DNA of 50,262 nt from Bacteroidota bacterium (GCA_024640885.1 JAHEEC010000010.1:16506-66767); one strand, 5' to 3'; shown: positions 16,522 to 25,422, counted from the first letter of the stretch. A program made the numbers and translations. The notes: generated by a model not told the origin, from the letters alone.

Positions 16522-17496
16522 ATGTTTACACTCCTTGAGGCACAAAACCTGGTTGAAAGGCATTTGGGAAGCATTTCCATCCCCGATGCACCGCCAGAGT
16601 TATATGAGCCGGTGAAATATGTCCTTTCCCTGGGCGGAAAAAGAATCAGGCCCGCCCTTGTGATCCTTGCCTGCGATCTTTTCGCCGGTGCCGTTGAATC
16701 TGCCCTGGCACCAGCCGTGGCCATCGAGATTTTTCACAATTTCACCCTGTTGCATGATGACGTCATGGACCGGTCTGAACTGCGGCGGGGCCAGCCCACG
16801 GTCCATGTAAAATACAATGAAAATGTGGCCATCCTCTCGGGAGATGTGATGTCCATCATGGCCAGTCGCCTGATCAATCAATCTCCAGGAGTGGTGTTAA
16901 ATCCTGTACATGATATATTTACAAAGACTGCCATGCAGGTCTGCGAGGGTCAGCAAATCGATATGAATTTCGAGGAGAGGCTCACTGTTTCCGAGGAGGA
17001 GTACCTGAATATGATCGAGTTAAAGACTGCAGTGCTCATTGCCGCCAGCCTGAAAATAGGCGCCATCCTGGGAGGGGCCTCTTCACAGGATGCAGTGGAT
17101 CTTTATGATTTTGGGAAGCACATGGGGATGGCTTTCCAGCTACAGGATGATCTGCTGGACACCTATGGTGACCCCCAGGTCATTGGGAAAATGGTTGGGA
17201 CCGATATTGTGGATAACAAGAAGACCTTCCTCATGATCACCGCCCTGGGAAATGCCCCCGCCCGGCAGAAGAAAGAGCTGACCCACTGGCTCACCGCAAA
17301 GAAATTTGACAGGGAGGAGAAGATCCGTGCCGTTACCTCGATCTTTGACACCTTGAGGGTGGAGGAGCTCACCCGGAATCGAATCGGGAATTATTATGAG
17401 AAAGCCCTTGCCAGCCTGGAGCATCTGAACAGGCCCCGGGAGCGGAAAACGGAACTCTATAACTTTGCATCGTACCTGATGAACCGAAACAAATAG
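16522..17496 (+). CDS. Polyprenyl (geranylgeranyl/farnesyl-type) diphosphate synthase
   Basis: The 324-residue product is an all-helical trans-prenyltransferase that condenses isopentenyl diphosphate with an allylic diphosphate. Both aspartate-rich metal motifs are intact: DDVMD at 79-83 in LLHDDVMDRSELRRG and DDLLD at 209-213 in FQLQDDLLDTYGD. The substrate-binding GGKRIRPAL is at 38-46. The residue five before the first motif is Phe74, where long-chain synthases such as IspB have a small residue; by the family rule this suggests a short product (C15-C20). It diverges from the tlpA-like gene and converges on the DUF2723 gene. Confidence 0.92.
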   Translation: MFTLLEAQNLVERHLGSISIPDAPPELYEPVKYVLSLGGKRIRPALVILACDLFAGAVESALAPAVAIEIFHNFTLLHDDVMDRSELRRGQPTVHVKYNENVAILSGDVMSIMASRLINQSPGVVLNPVHDIFTKTAMQVCEGQQIDMNFEERLTVSEEEYLNMIELKTAVLIAASLKIGAILGGASSQDAVDLYDFGKHMGMAFQLQDDLLDTYGDPQVIGKMVGTDIVDNKKTFLMITALGNAPARQKKELTHWLTAKKFDREEKIRAVTSIFDTLRVEELTRNRIGNYYEKALASLEHLNRPRERKTELYNFASYLMNRNK

Positions 17497-17510
17497 GCAG
17501 AGGGCCCTTA

Positions 17511-20500
17511 TTATCCCGGAAAAGCAGGTACCTCCGGTTTTGTAATACCCAATTCCATTCTGAGCTGCTCCTGATTGAACCTCTCCAGGAGTATTTTTAG
17601 CTCTTCCATCTGATAAAGGACATCATTGATTTCTCGCTCTATGGAGGCTGCCTGCCTTGGCTTCATGGAGTTATAATAAAGGAATTCATCGGCCAGGTTC
17701 CTGTAGTGTTCGGAAAGAATCTCGTTGGCCTTATCAACCTCCCCGCACAGGTAATATGCCTCTATGATCCCCTCATGATGGATGACACCACCATTCCGGT
17801 CAGGCAGGGTGATGCCGGTAATATACTGGTCATAAGGCAATACGCGTGATGGGGCCAGCTCCATGCAGTGATCAAGCACTGCAACCGCTTTCTCCCGTTT
17901 TCCCTCCTGCAGCAGGGCCATGGCCAGGCGGGTATGGAGGCTCCTGAACCTGATCACTGAAAATGTCCTGATGGTGTAGTAGTCCAGCTGCACATCTTCC
18001 TGGTTCATCCTGCCCCACTGGAATGTGTTGATCAAGCGGTCGTAAAGCGTGTCGGTATCAATACCTCCTATGGCAAGAATGCTTTTGTAGGGGGTTTGAA
18101 CCGGTACTACCCGGTAGGCCAGGCCTTCGTTGCGAAAGTATTGTTCCAGTCCAAGTGACCCGTCAGATCCGCCGGATGTGTAATAAATGGGGCGATTCCA
18201 TTTGTTGGTGGAAAGAATATCCAGTTGCCCCAGCATTCCTTTCAGGATCTGGTCATTGGGTGTAAGCTGGAACCTGATCTCCCTCTCCATATGCTGGAGA
18301 TCCTTCACTGGCAGGGTGCCGTTGGAGACCACCTTTGCCGAATCCACAGGGAAAATCAGTCTTTGGGTGGGAATATAATCCACCTTTTCACCGCTCCTCA
18401 AAGGCAGCTTGGTGCGTGGATCGTCGCTTTTTACAAAGGAAAGGATATAATCCAGCGGGGCCCATTTATCATTTTCCATCACATAGACCGAATTATTGGT
18501 GCCGGCCCTGTATTTGGATTGGGGAATTGTGAAGGGCAGCGGTTCAGATGTATAGTTCTGCCACCTCATCTGGTCCACATACCAGTCCATATTGAACAAC
18601 ATCATGTTGACGATCCGCACATCCTCCCGGACCCCCTCCACATCCTGTACATACCAGAGGGGGAATGTATCATTGTCACCTACGGTAAACAGGATGGCAT
18701 CCTTATCACATGAATTGAGATAATTCCGGGCTATATCCCTGGTGGTATACCTTCCCGACCGGTCATGGTCGTCCCAATTTTCCACAGCCATTAGTGTGGG
18801 CACCGCTAGCAATGAGATGCCAAGCGCAACCACAGCAGATAGATTGGATTTGAGTTTTTTCATAAGCAGGCTGGAGATCCCTGCCACGCCGATCCCGATC
18901 CAAATGCTGAATGCATAAAATGAGCCCGCATATGCATAATCCCTTTCCCTTGGCTGGTAAGGGGTTTGATTCAGGTAGATCACGATGGCCAGGCCCGTGA
19001 GAATGAAAAGGCTCATGACTACCCAGAAATCCTTGGGTTTTTTATCATACTGGAAGAAGAGTCCCAGCAATCCCAGCAGCAGCGGCAGGAAATAATAGGT
19101 GTTTCGGGCAGGATGGTGCCTCATTGATTCCGGAAGGTTTTTTTGTGGACCGATCCTTGCTGAATCAATGGGTTTGATCCCGCTGATCCAGTTCCCGTGA
19201 AGTACATTCCCATGTCCCTGGATATCGTTCTGCCTGCCTGCAAAGTTCCACATGAAATACCTGAAATACATGAATCCCATCTGGTACCGGAACATAAACT
19301 CCAGGTTGTCCAGATAGGTCGGATTATTGACGTCACTGATGGTGCCGAATTCCTGATAAGCCTGAATATGATTTGGATCCCTGCTGTAAATCCTGGGAAG
19401 AAGTACCTTCCGGCCCTTCATGATCAGTTCGGGTTTCCGGTAGGCGACTTCATATTTGTTATTTTCCTTGTTCAGGACATAGACCGGCTTTTTGTATTCA
19501 ATATCCTCAACTTCTGCATTATATAGGTTTCCACTGACCAGGGGCCGGTCCCCATATTGTTCCCTGTTCAGATAGGAGAGAAGGGAAAACGCATTATCAG
19601 GACGGTTTTCATTCATGGGAGGGCCCGCCAGGGAACGTATGACGATCAGCGCATAGGAGGAATACCCTATGACGATCACGGTAATGCATAGCAGAATGGT
19701 ATTCCAGAGCACATTCTTCCGGATGAACTGGGTACGGTAAATCCCATATGCGAGCAAGCCCAGCAACAGGGCCACATAAATGACAAGTCCCGTGTTATAG
19801 TGTAGCCCCACCGCATTGGTAAAGAATTTTTCCACCAGGGTGGATACCTGCACAATTCCCGGAATTACCGCGTACATGATGAGCAACAACATGACCATGG
19901 AGATTCCCAGGGCATAAATGACCCCCTTCCGCGTTACCTCGTATTTCCTGAAATAATATACCAGTACAATGGCCGGGATGGCCAGCAGGTTGAGCAGATG
20001 CACACCTATGGAAAGGCCGATCAGGTATGCAATGAGGATCAGCCACCGGTTGGCCCCCGTTTCATCCGCCACATTCTCCCATTTGAGTATGGCCCAGAAT
20101 ACAACCGCGGTAAACAGGGAGGAGGAGGCATACACCTCTCCCTCTACTGCTGAAAACCAGAATGTATCAGAAAAGGCATAAGCCAGGGCTCCCACCAGGG
20201 CTCCTCCCATTACAACGATGGTGGATGAGAGGGGCGGTTCTGATGAACCGGAATCGGGACCAATTGCTATTTTTCTTAACAGGTGAGAGATGGTCCAGAA
20301 GAGGAACATGATGGTGAATGCACTGGCAAAAGCAGATACTGCGTTGATCATCATGGCCACTTTCAGTGTGTCCGAGGTAAATAGGGAGAAGATCCGTCCG
20401 ATGATCATAAAGAGCGGAGCCCCTGGGGGATGTCCCACCTGGAGTTTATAGGAACTGGCAATAAATTCCCCGCAATCCCACTGACTGACGGTGGGTTCAA

Positions 20501-20576
20501 GGGTGAGAAGGTATACGATCAGGGCGGTTGCAAAGCTTAACCAACCAAGCAGAAGGTTTATTTTTCTAAAACTCAT
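17511..20576 (-). CDS. DUF2723 (TMEM260-like) polytopic membrane glycosyltransferase
   Basis: The 1021-residue product has a hydrophobic N-terminal half with about ten or more membrane segments, then a soluble region and a C-terminal helical, TPR-like part (from about 880). The N-terminus reads LLTLEPTVSQWDCGEFIASS and VGHPPGAPLFMIIGR, the signature of DUF2723; the Asp/Glu pair in WDCGEF sits where GT-C enzymes place catalytic acids in the first extracytoplasmic loop. Human TMEM260, the best known homologue, is a protein O-mannosyltransferase. Bacteroidota O-glycosylate many exported proteins, so a protein or envelope glycosyltransferase using a lipid-linked sugar is likely, but the substrate is unproven. 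Confidence 0.85.
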   Translation of the reverse strand: MSFRKINLLLGWLSFATALIVYLLTLEPTVSQWDCGEFIASSYKLQVGHPPGAPLFMIIGRIFSLFTSDTLKVAMMINAVSAFASAFTIMFLFWTISHLLRKIAIGPDSGSSEPPLSSTIVVMGGALVGALAYAFSDTFWFSAVEGEVYASSSLFTAVVFWAILKWENVADETGANRWLILIAYLIGLSIGVHLLNLLAIPAIVLVYYFRKYEVTRKGVIYALGISMVMLLLIMYAVIPGIVQVSTLVEKFFTNAVGLHYNTGLVIYVALLLGLLAYGIYRTQFIRKNVLWNTILLCITVIVIGYSSYALIVIRSLAGPPMNENRPDNAFSLLSYLNREQYGDRPLVSGNLYNAEVEDIEYKKPVYVLNKENNKYEVAYRKPELIMKGRKVLLPRIYSRDPNHIQAYQEFGTISDVNNPTYLDNLEFMFRYQMGFMYFRYFMWNFAGRQNDIQGHGNVLHGNWISGIKPIDSARIGPQKNLPESMRHHPARNTYYFLPLLLGLLGLFFQYDKKPKDFWVVMSLFILTGLAIVIYLNQTPYQPRERDYAYAGSFYAFSIWIGIGVAGISSLLMKKLKSNLSAVVALGISLLAVPTLMAVENWDDHDRSGRYTTRDIARNYLNSCDKDAILFTVGDNDTFPLWYVQDVEGVREDVRIVNMMLFNMDWYVDQMRWQNYTSEPLPFTIPQSKYRAGTNNSVYVMENDKWAPLDYILSFVKSDDPRTKLPLRSGEKVDYIPTQRLIFPVDSAKVVSNGTLPVKDLQHMEREIRFQLTPNDQILKGMLGQLDILSTNKWNRPIYYTSGGSDGSLGLEQYFRNEGLAYRVVPVQTPYKSILAIGGIDTDTLYDRLINTFQWGRMNQEDVQLDYYTIRTFSVIRFRSLHTRLAMALLQEGKREKAVAVLDHCMELAPSRVLPYDQYITGITLPDRNGGVIHHEGIIEAYYLCGEVDKANEILSEHYRNLADEFLYYNSMKPRQAASIEREINDVLYQMEELKILLERFNQEQLRMELGITKPEVPAFPG

Positions 20577-20611
20577 GTGATTCTAATGAACTCTCAGCGT
20601 TATGATTGCCA

Positions 20612-20645
20612 CGAATTTAATGCTTTTTTCAGGACAGGCATCAAA
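20612..20645 (-). promoter_or_regulatory. Candidate promoter of the DUF2723 gene
   Basis: On the minus strand a TTTG (complement of 20642-20645) precedes TAAATTCG (complement of 20612-20619), a 7 of 8 match to TAnnTTTG, with a 22-base spacer. The predicted start lies about 30 bases before the ATG at 20576. The imperfect -7 and long spacer keep confidence moderate. Confidence 0.35.
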
Positions 20646-20664
20646 AAACAATTAATTTGAAATT

Positions 20665-20696
20665 GTTGACAGATATAGAATTGGAACATATATTTG
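20665..20696 (+). promoter_or_regulatory. Promoter of the SUI1-like gene
   Basis: GTTG at 20665-20668 (-33) and a perfect -7 TATATTTG at 20689-20696 are separated by 20 bases. Transcription would begin near 20703, leaving a leader of about 16 bases before the ATG at 20719. This supports the small downstream reading frame as a real gene. Confidence 0.65.
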
Positions 20697-20718
20697 TGAT
20701 TCACAAAATCCAAAAGTC

Positions 20719-21066
20719 ATGACTTTTAAAGGTATGAACGATCTGGATCACACCCTCTACACGGACTACCCCGAATTTGAATACGAATATGCCAATGTGC
20801 AGGAGCCGAAGACTTTACCTCCTGAAAGGCAGGCCCTCACGGTGGGTCTTTACAATAGGAAAATGGATGGGGCCCCGGTAACCTGTATTTCCGGGTTTGT
20901 GGGCAATCGCGTCGATTTGAAAAAGATTGAAGAGGAACTGAAAGGGGTTTGCAGGACTTTCAGCTCTTCCAAGATGTATGATATTGTGCTGAAAGGGGAT
21001 GTACGGAAACGCGCTTTTGTCTATCTACGCTCCAATGGATATTCGGTGAAATTTGCAGATAACTAA
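20719..21066 (+). CDS. Small divergent SUI1/YciH-like protein
   Basis: The 115-residue product has an acidic, probably flexible N-terminus (1-40, rich in Glu/Asp/Tyr) and a core (about 40-112) that follows the eIF1/SUI1/YciH layout. That layout is a beta hairpin (LTVGLYNRKMDGAPVTCISG), a helix (VDLKKIEEELKGVC), a strand with KGD, then a helix and a final strand (NGYSVKFADN) like the GFKVKLAGG end of YciH. The glycine-rich loop normally found after the first helix is replaced by CRTFSSSK. YciH-type proteins are linked to translation initiation and stress. Resemblance is by pattern only, so the family call is tentative; the gene itself is supported by a strong promoter. Confidence 0.6.
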   Translation: MTFKGMNDLDHTLYTDYPEFEYEYANVQEPKTLPPERQALTVGLYNRKMDGAPVTCISGFVGNRVDLKKIEEELKGVCRTFSSSKMYDIVLKGDVRKRAFVYLRSNGYSVKFADN

Positions 21067-21100
21067 CGCCTCCACATATGATCGGTGGGACAAAGGCAGG

Positions 21101-23962
21101 ATGGCTTATATCCTGCTTTTGTGCATTTCAGCAGGGTTGAATGCGCAGTTCTATGAGTATGGTCAGGATGCAGGAACCCTCAAATGGCAACAGTTCAGGA
21201 CCCCGAACTACAGCGTGATCTATCCAAAAGGCCTGGACAGTCTTGCCAATGCGTTCGCCAACCGGCTGGAGTATTACTATGATCATATAGGGGAACCGCT
21301 GGATCACAGGAGCAGCCGTATTCCGGTGATCATCCATAACGAATCCAGTTTCTCAAATGGTGTCTTTGTGTGGGCCCCCAAGCGGCTGGAGATCTTTACC
21401 AACCCCGATCCGAACGGTTACCACCAGGATTGGCTGACCCAGCTGGCCCTTCATGAAGGCAGGCATGCAGTGCAGATCGACAAGATGAACCAGGGAATCA
21501 CCAGGGCGCTCTCCTTTCTGGGAGGAGAGCAGGTGGCCGGAGGCATGGCCGTATTCCTTCCCTATTGGTACCTGGAAGGAGATGCAGTGGATTCGGAAAC
21601 CCGGCTGTCTAATACAGGGAGGGGCAGGCAGCCTTCCTTTGAAATGGAGCTGAAGGCACAACTGCTTGGATCCGGCAGGATCTTCTCCTTCTCCAAGGCC
21701 ACCATGGGATCTTTCAGGGACCATATCCCTGACCATTACCAGCTTGGATACTTCATGCTCCGCCATGGCAGGAGAACCTATGGAGATAAGTTCTGGGTCG
21801 ATTTTCAACAATATGCAGCCCGGAAACCATACCTTTTGAATCCAACCTTTTTCAGCATGCGGCAGTACGGGATCAAGTCCAAAACCCGGTTTTACAATGA
21901 TGCACTGGAGAGTTTCAGGGAGCACTGGGAGGAATCTGCCTCTTCAAGGGAACTGACGCCATTTGTGAACTGGTCCGTCCACCAAAAATCCCCTTACACC
22001 AGTTATACATTCCCTCAGTTCATTACCAGCTCCATGGTTTTTACCTATAAGTACGGGATCGACCAGATCCCCGAGTTTGTTTTTCTTGGACAGGGAGGCA
22101 AAGAGAAACGGGTATTCCGGCCAGGTTTCATGAGTTCGGGCAGGGTAAGCTATTCAGGAGGCCAGGTGGTTTGGGACGAGTTTGTTCCCGACACCCGATG
22201 GAGCAACAGGAACTACTCGGTGATCAGGACCTATGAGATTGCCACCGGGAAGGTCAGGAACCTGGGTCGCAAAACCAGGTATTATTCCCCTGAGCCATCC
22301 GGTGATGGTTCAAAAATTGCAGCCATTGAGCAAACGGAAAAACAGCAGTTCAGCCTGGTCATCCTTGGGATCGATGGGAGTGTGATCCGGACCATCCCCT
22401 CTCCGCGAAACCAGTTTATCCAGCAACCTACCTGGATGGAGCAAGATTCTGCTGTGGTGGTGCTGCTATCGGAGGAATCCGGCAAGTGTATCTACCGCTA
22501 CTCCATGGCATCGGAACAATGGAAGAAGCTTTTTGATGCCGGGATGGATGATATCTCTTACCCCACCGTGCATGGAAACCGGGTCTACTTCAGTGGAACC
22601 TTTTCAGGCATAGACAACATCTATTGCCTGAAAATGGATGAACCACAGGTTTTCCAGGTTACCTCCTCAAGGTTTGGGGCATTCCATCCCCAGGTCTCAG
22701 GCGATGGCAGCACCCTGCTCTACTCCGACTATTCTGATGGCGGGTACCGGGTGTATACGCTTCCCCTGCTTGAGGAGAGCTGGAAACCCCTTGCACAGGC
22801 CAGGGACCATTCTGAACAGCTCGATTACTCCCAGACCTCCCGGGAGACCGGAATCATCGGTAACGCTTCAGGAGCGGATACCCTGGCATTTGATTCCAGG
22901 AAATACAGCAAGGCGCTGCACCTTTTCAATGTGCATTCCTGGCTCCCCCTTTATTTCGATTATCTGAATCCCGAACTGACACTGACTCCGGAACATTTGC
23001 CCGTTCATCTTGGAGTTTCGGTTGTATCCCAAAACCATTTGAGTACCGCCGTAAGCCAGCTTGGGTACGAGTACAACAATGGATATCATCTGCTTCATTC
23101 CGGTATCAAGTTGAATGGCCGCTATCCGGTACTGAACCTCTATTTTGATTATGGGGGGGAACCCAATGTACTGATCATGGATGAAGGGGATTCGGTGATT
23201 TCCCTTCCTTCCAATATGCGGTTTACAGCCCAGACCTATGTTCCATTCCGCTTCAATACTGGCAGGTTCCTCTCTATCGTGCAACCCCGGATTGATTATA
23301 CCTACCGGAGGGACGTCCAGTATGTGGAGAGTGAGGACACCTACTCTGCAGGTGCCCATTATTTCAATTACTCCCTTTATGCCTCCTTCTATTTGCGCAA
23401 GGGGATGAAGGATATCCTTCCCAGGTTTGGGTTATCAGCCTCTGGGGGGTATTATCATGCACCCTTTAAAAACCAGGTTTATGGAGCCGTGGCCCGTTCG
23501 GGACTGACCCTGTACCTCCCTGGATTGCTGAAACACCAGACCGTCAGGATTGCAGCAAGCTACCAGAAACAATATCCACTTGATATGTCAAGACCGGCAT
23601 TCATTAATATTGCAGGATTGCCAAGGGGAATACATGGGGTATTTGGTGAGAAGCTCGCAAAAATAAGCGTTGATTACGTCCTGCCCTTTTTCTATCCCGA
23701 CCTGGAGATCACCTCCCTGTTATATGTAAAGAGGATCCGCGGCGCCCTCTGGACAGATTACATGATGGGGACCAACGTGATTATCCACGATCCCAATCCC
23801 TATTATGATGATGTGAACTACAGCACCCTGGGCATTGACCTTGTGGCAGACATGAACCTGTTGAGAATATCATTCCCCATCTCCCTGGGAGGTCGGATCA
23901 TTTATGAGCCCGCCACAGATCACTTTTCCTTTGAGGCAATCTACTCGGTCGACATCAATTGA
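21101..23962 (+). CDS. Exported gluzincin-like protein with beta-propeller and outer-membrane barrel
   Basis: The 953-residue product starts with a signal peptide (MAYILLLCISAGLNAQ). Residues 25-270 look like a peptidase MA-type gluzincin: His118-Glu119-x-x-His122 in LALHEGRHAVQ and Glu159 in WYLEGDAVDSE, 37 residues later. The middle (about 330-600) has repeated PD40/TolB-like propeller blades such as PEPSGDGSKIAAI and HPQVSGDGSTLLYSDYSDGG. The end is a run of amphipathic strands closing with FSFEAIYSVDIN, typical of an outer-membrane barrel. A surface-anchored metalloprotease or peptide-handling protein is inferred. An in-frame TTG at 21053 is rejected because it overlaps the preceding gene and hides the signal peptide. 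Confidence 0.8.
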   Translation: MAYILLLCISAGLNAQFYEYGQDAGTLKWQQFRTPNYSVIYPKGLDSLANAFANRLEYYYDHIGEPLDHRSSRIPVIIHNESSFSNGVFVWAPKRLEIFTNPDPNGYHQDWLTQLALHEGRHAVQIDKMNQGITRALSFLGGEQVAGGMAVFLPYWYLEGDAVDSETRLSNTGRGRQPSFEMELKAQLLGSGRIFSFSKATMGSFRDHIPDHYQLGYFMLRHGRRTYGDKFWVDFQQYAARKPYLLNPTFFSMRQYGIKSKTRFYNDALESFREHWEESASSRELTPFVNWSVHQKSPYTSYTFPQFITSSMVFTYKYGIDQIPEFVFLGQGGKEKRVFRPGFMSSGRVSYSGGQVVWDEFVPDTRWSNRNYSVIRTYEIATGKVRNLGRKTRYYSPEPSGDGSKIAAIEQTEKQQFSLVILGIDGSVIRTIPSPRNQFIQQPTWMEQDSAVVVLLSEESGKCIYRYSMASEQWKKLFDAGMDDISYPTVHGNRVYFSGTFSGIDNIYCLKMDEPQVFQVTSSRFGAFHPQVSGDGSTLLYSDYSDGGYRVYTLPLLEESWKPLAQARDHSEQLDYSQTSRETGIIGNASGADTLAFDSRKYSKALHLFNVHSWLPLYFDYLNPELTLTPEHLPVHLGVSVVSQNHLSTAVSQLGYEYNNGYHLLHSGIKLNGRYPVLNLYFDYGGEPNVLIMDEGDSVISLPSNMRFTAQTYVPFRFNTGRFLSIVQPRIDYTYRRDVQYVESEDTYSAGAHYFNYSLYASFYLRKGMKDILPRFGLSASGGYYHAPFKNQVYGAVARSGLTLYLPGLLKHQTVRIAASYQKQYPLDMSRPAFINIAGLPRGIHGVFGEKLAKISVDYVLPFFYPDLEITSLLYVKRIRGALWTDYMMGTNVIIHDPNPYYDDVNYSTLGIDLVADMNLLRISFPISLGGRIIYEPATDHFSFEAIYSVDIN

Positions 23963-23965
23963 TGC

Positions 23966-24574
23966 TCAGTTCCCCGAAGTGAACTCCTTTGTAATGGTAA
24001 AATAACCAGGGTATTGGATGCTCTGGCTCCCAATTAGAACACTCGGTTTGATCTTCATGCTCAGCCTTGTGGGTTGATCGCCGGCATCCACCAGGTTCAG
24101 CGCAAAATTCAGCATGGTCCTTGGATTATCCCCTTCCAGGTAATCGAACAGGTCGGTCTGGATCCTGACGGGGATCATGGAAACACCTCCGCCGGGGGCC
24201 ACCTCCACGCGGTTGTTGACCGTCCCCTGGGCCACCTGGATGTCATCAATAAAGGCAATCCAGGCCACCGAATTCACTGCAGCGGTCGAGGCACCGGGGT
24301 TTTTAACTTCAATGTTGGCAGTGATGGCAAATGGCAGGCTCTCCCTCATCAGGCTTCCCAGGATCACCTGCCCGTCCAGCAGGCTGAAATCCGAGAAAGA
24401 GCGCCTCTGGGTGATGTCGATGTTACAGACCGAGGGATCCTGGGCCGAGTGAAAACTGAATTCACATTTTGTAAGGGCAGTAAGTTCGGAAAGGATCGAA
24501 CATCCCTGTGGTCCCAGGAGAAGGAATGAGACAAGGATGGTGAGGGCAGTTATGCGCGCAGGAAGGTGGATCAT
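23966..24574 (-). CDS. Exported LEA14/WHy-like lipoprotein
   Basis: The 202-residue product has a hydrophobic signal (about 8-22) ending LLLGPQGCS, with Cys25 as the likely lipidated residue, although the -3 position is Pro rather than the usual Leu. The mature part carries the LEA_2/WHy pattern: a hydrophobic strand, ITANIEVKNPGASTAAVNSV, a strand with IDDIQVAQGTV, then GGGVSMIPVRIQTDLFDYL. Bacterial proteins of this fold are periplasmic and poorly characterised. It converges on the preceding barrel gene with 3 bases between stops and diverges from the TonB-like gene. Confidence 0.7.
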   Translation of the reverse strand: MIHLPARITALTILVSFLLLGPQGCSILSELTALTKCEFSFHSAQDPSVCNIDITQRRSFSDFSLLDGQVILGSLMRESLPFAITANIEVKNPGASTAAVNSVAWIAFIDDIQVAQGTVNNRVEVAPGGGVSMIPVRIQTDLFDYLEGDNPRTMLNFALNLVDAGDQPTRLSMKIKPSVLIGSQSIQYPGYFTITKEFTSGN

Positions 24575-24639
24575 ATAACAGATTTAAAGGTGTTGACGTT
24601 CTGTAAATGTATAAAAGGATCACGAAACAAAAAACATCG

Positions 24640-24647
24640 TAATTTTG
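24640..24647 (+). promoter_or_regulatory. -7 element immediately before the TonB-like gene
   Basis: TAATTTTG is a perfect TAnnTTTG and lies only 7 bases before the GTG start at 24655. Its TAA is also the in-frame stop that bounds the reading frame upstream. If used, transcription would begin at or within a few bases of the start codon, giving a leaderless message. No -33 element is visible at normal spacing. Confidence 0.4.
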
Positions 24648-24654
24648 TATCCGC

Positions 24655-25422
24655 GTGGAGGAGATTTTTTCATATGGCCGGTCAGGGTTCAGGAAGTTCC
24701 TGAAGAAAAACCTGGTGGCGATACTCTACACGCTCATCTTTCACCTGGTGGTATTGATCATCCTGATCTTCGTGCGGGTGGAGGGATTAAAAAACCACCG
24801 TGAACTTGGCATTGAGCTGGAGTTTGAAGATAAGACAGTGGAAGAGATCCTGGCCGAAGAGCAGGGTGAGATACCGGCTGAATGGCTGGAGCAGGTGATG
24901 CGCCAGCGAGAGCTTTCCAGCAACAGGGCGGTGAATTTGAATGCGGAGGAAGAGTTCAGTGAGGATATTTCCACCAATGACTATGTGCAGGAACTGCTCG
25001 ATCAGATTGAACAGGCGCGTGCCCAGGAGGACCGTGAGAAGCTGGAGGAACTTCAGGCCATCCTGGCAGCGGCAGACTATGTTCCCCCGGCTGAGGAGCT
25101 GACCGAGGGACAGGATGATAATTATTCCGGACCCACCACGATTACCTTTGAGTTCCTGGAGGAGCCCATCCGGCGGGGCAAGGTTCTGCTTACGGTACCT
25201 GTCTACCGGTGCCTGGGGTCGGGTATGGTAAAGGTCGAGATCAAGGTGGCCAGGGATGGAAGTGTGGTAGATGCAGAGGTAAAGGGGCCCATAGAAGGGA
25301 ATGACAGGATCTGTTTTTCTGAGGCTGCACTCGCTGCGGCCCGCAGTTCAAAATTCAGGATCGAGATCAATGGTCCCGAGCAGCAAAGGGCATTGATTAC
25401 CTATACTTTCATCGCGCAGTAG
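24655..25422 (+). CDS. TonB-like energy transducer with acidic linker
   Basis: The 255-residue product has a short basic cytoplasmic N-terminus (FRKFLKKN), one membrane helix at about 20-41, a long acidic, charged periplasmic linker (about 45-160, many Glu with coiled-coil-like ELLDQIEQARAQEDREKLEEL), and a TonB C-terminal domain (about 165-255) with GSGMVKVEIKVARDGSVVDA and AALAAARSSKFRI. The usual Pro/Lys-rich linker is missing. No exbB/exbD or TonB-dependent receptor lies nearby. GTG at 24655 is the only plausible start, since a stop lies in frame at 24640-24642 and no later ATG precedes the membrane helix. The 3' end overlaps the convergent GT9 gene by 14 bases. Confidence 0.82.
   Translation: MEEIFSYGRSGFRKFLKKNLVAILYTLIFHLVVLIILIFVRVEGLKNHRELGIELEFEDKTVEEILAEEQGEIPAEWLEQVMRQRELSSNRAVNLNAEEEFSEDISTNDYVQELLDQIEQARAQEDREKLEELQAILAAADYVPPAEELTEGQDDNYSGPTTITFEFLEEPIRRGKVLLTVPVYRCLGSGMVKVEIKVARDGSVVDAEVKGPIEGNDRICFSEAALAAARSSKFRIEINGPEQQRALITYTFIAQ

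Noticed and set aside
21053-21100. TTG start for the gluzincin/barrel gene
   Set aside because: It overlaps the end of the SUI1-like gene and hides the signal peptide that begins at 21101.
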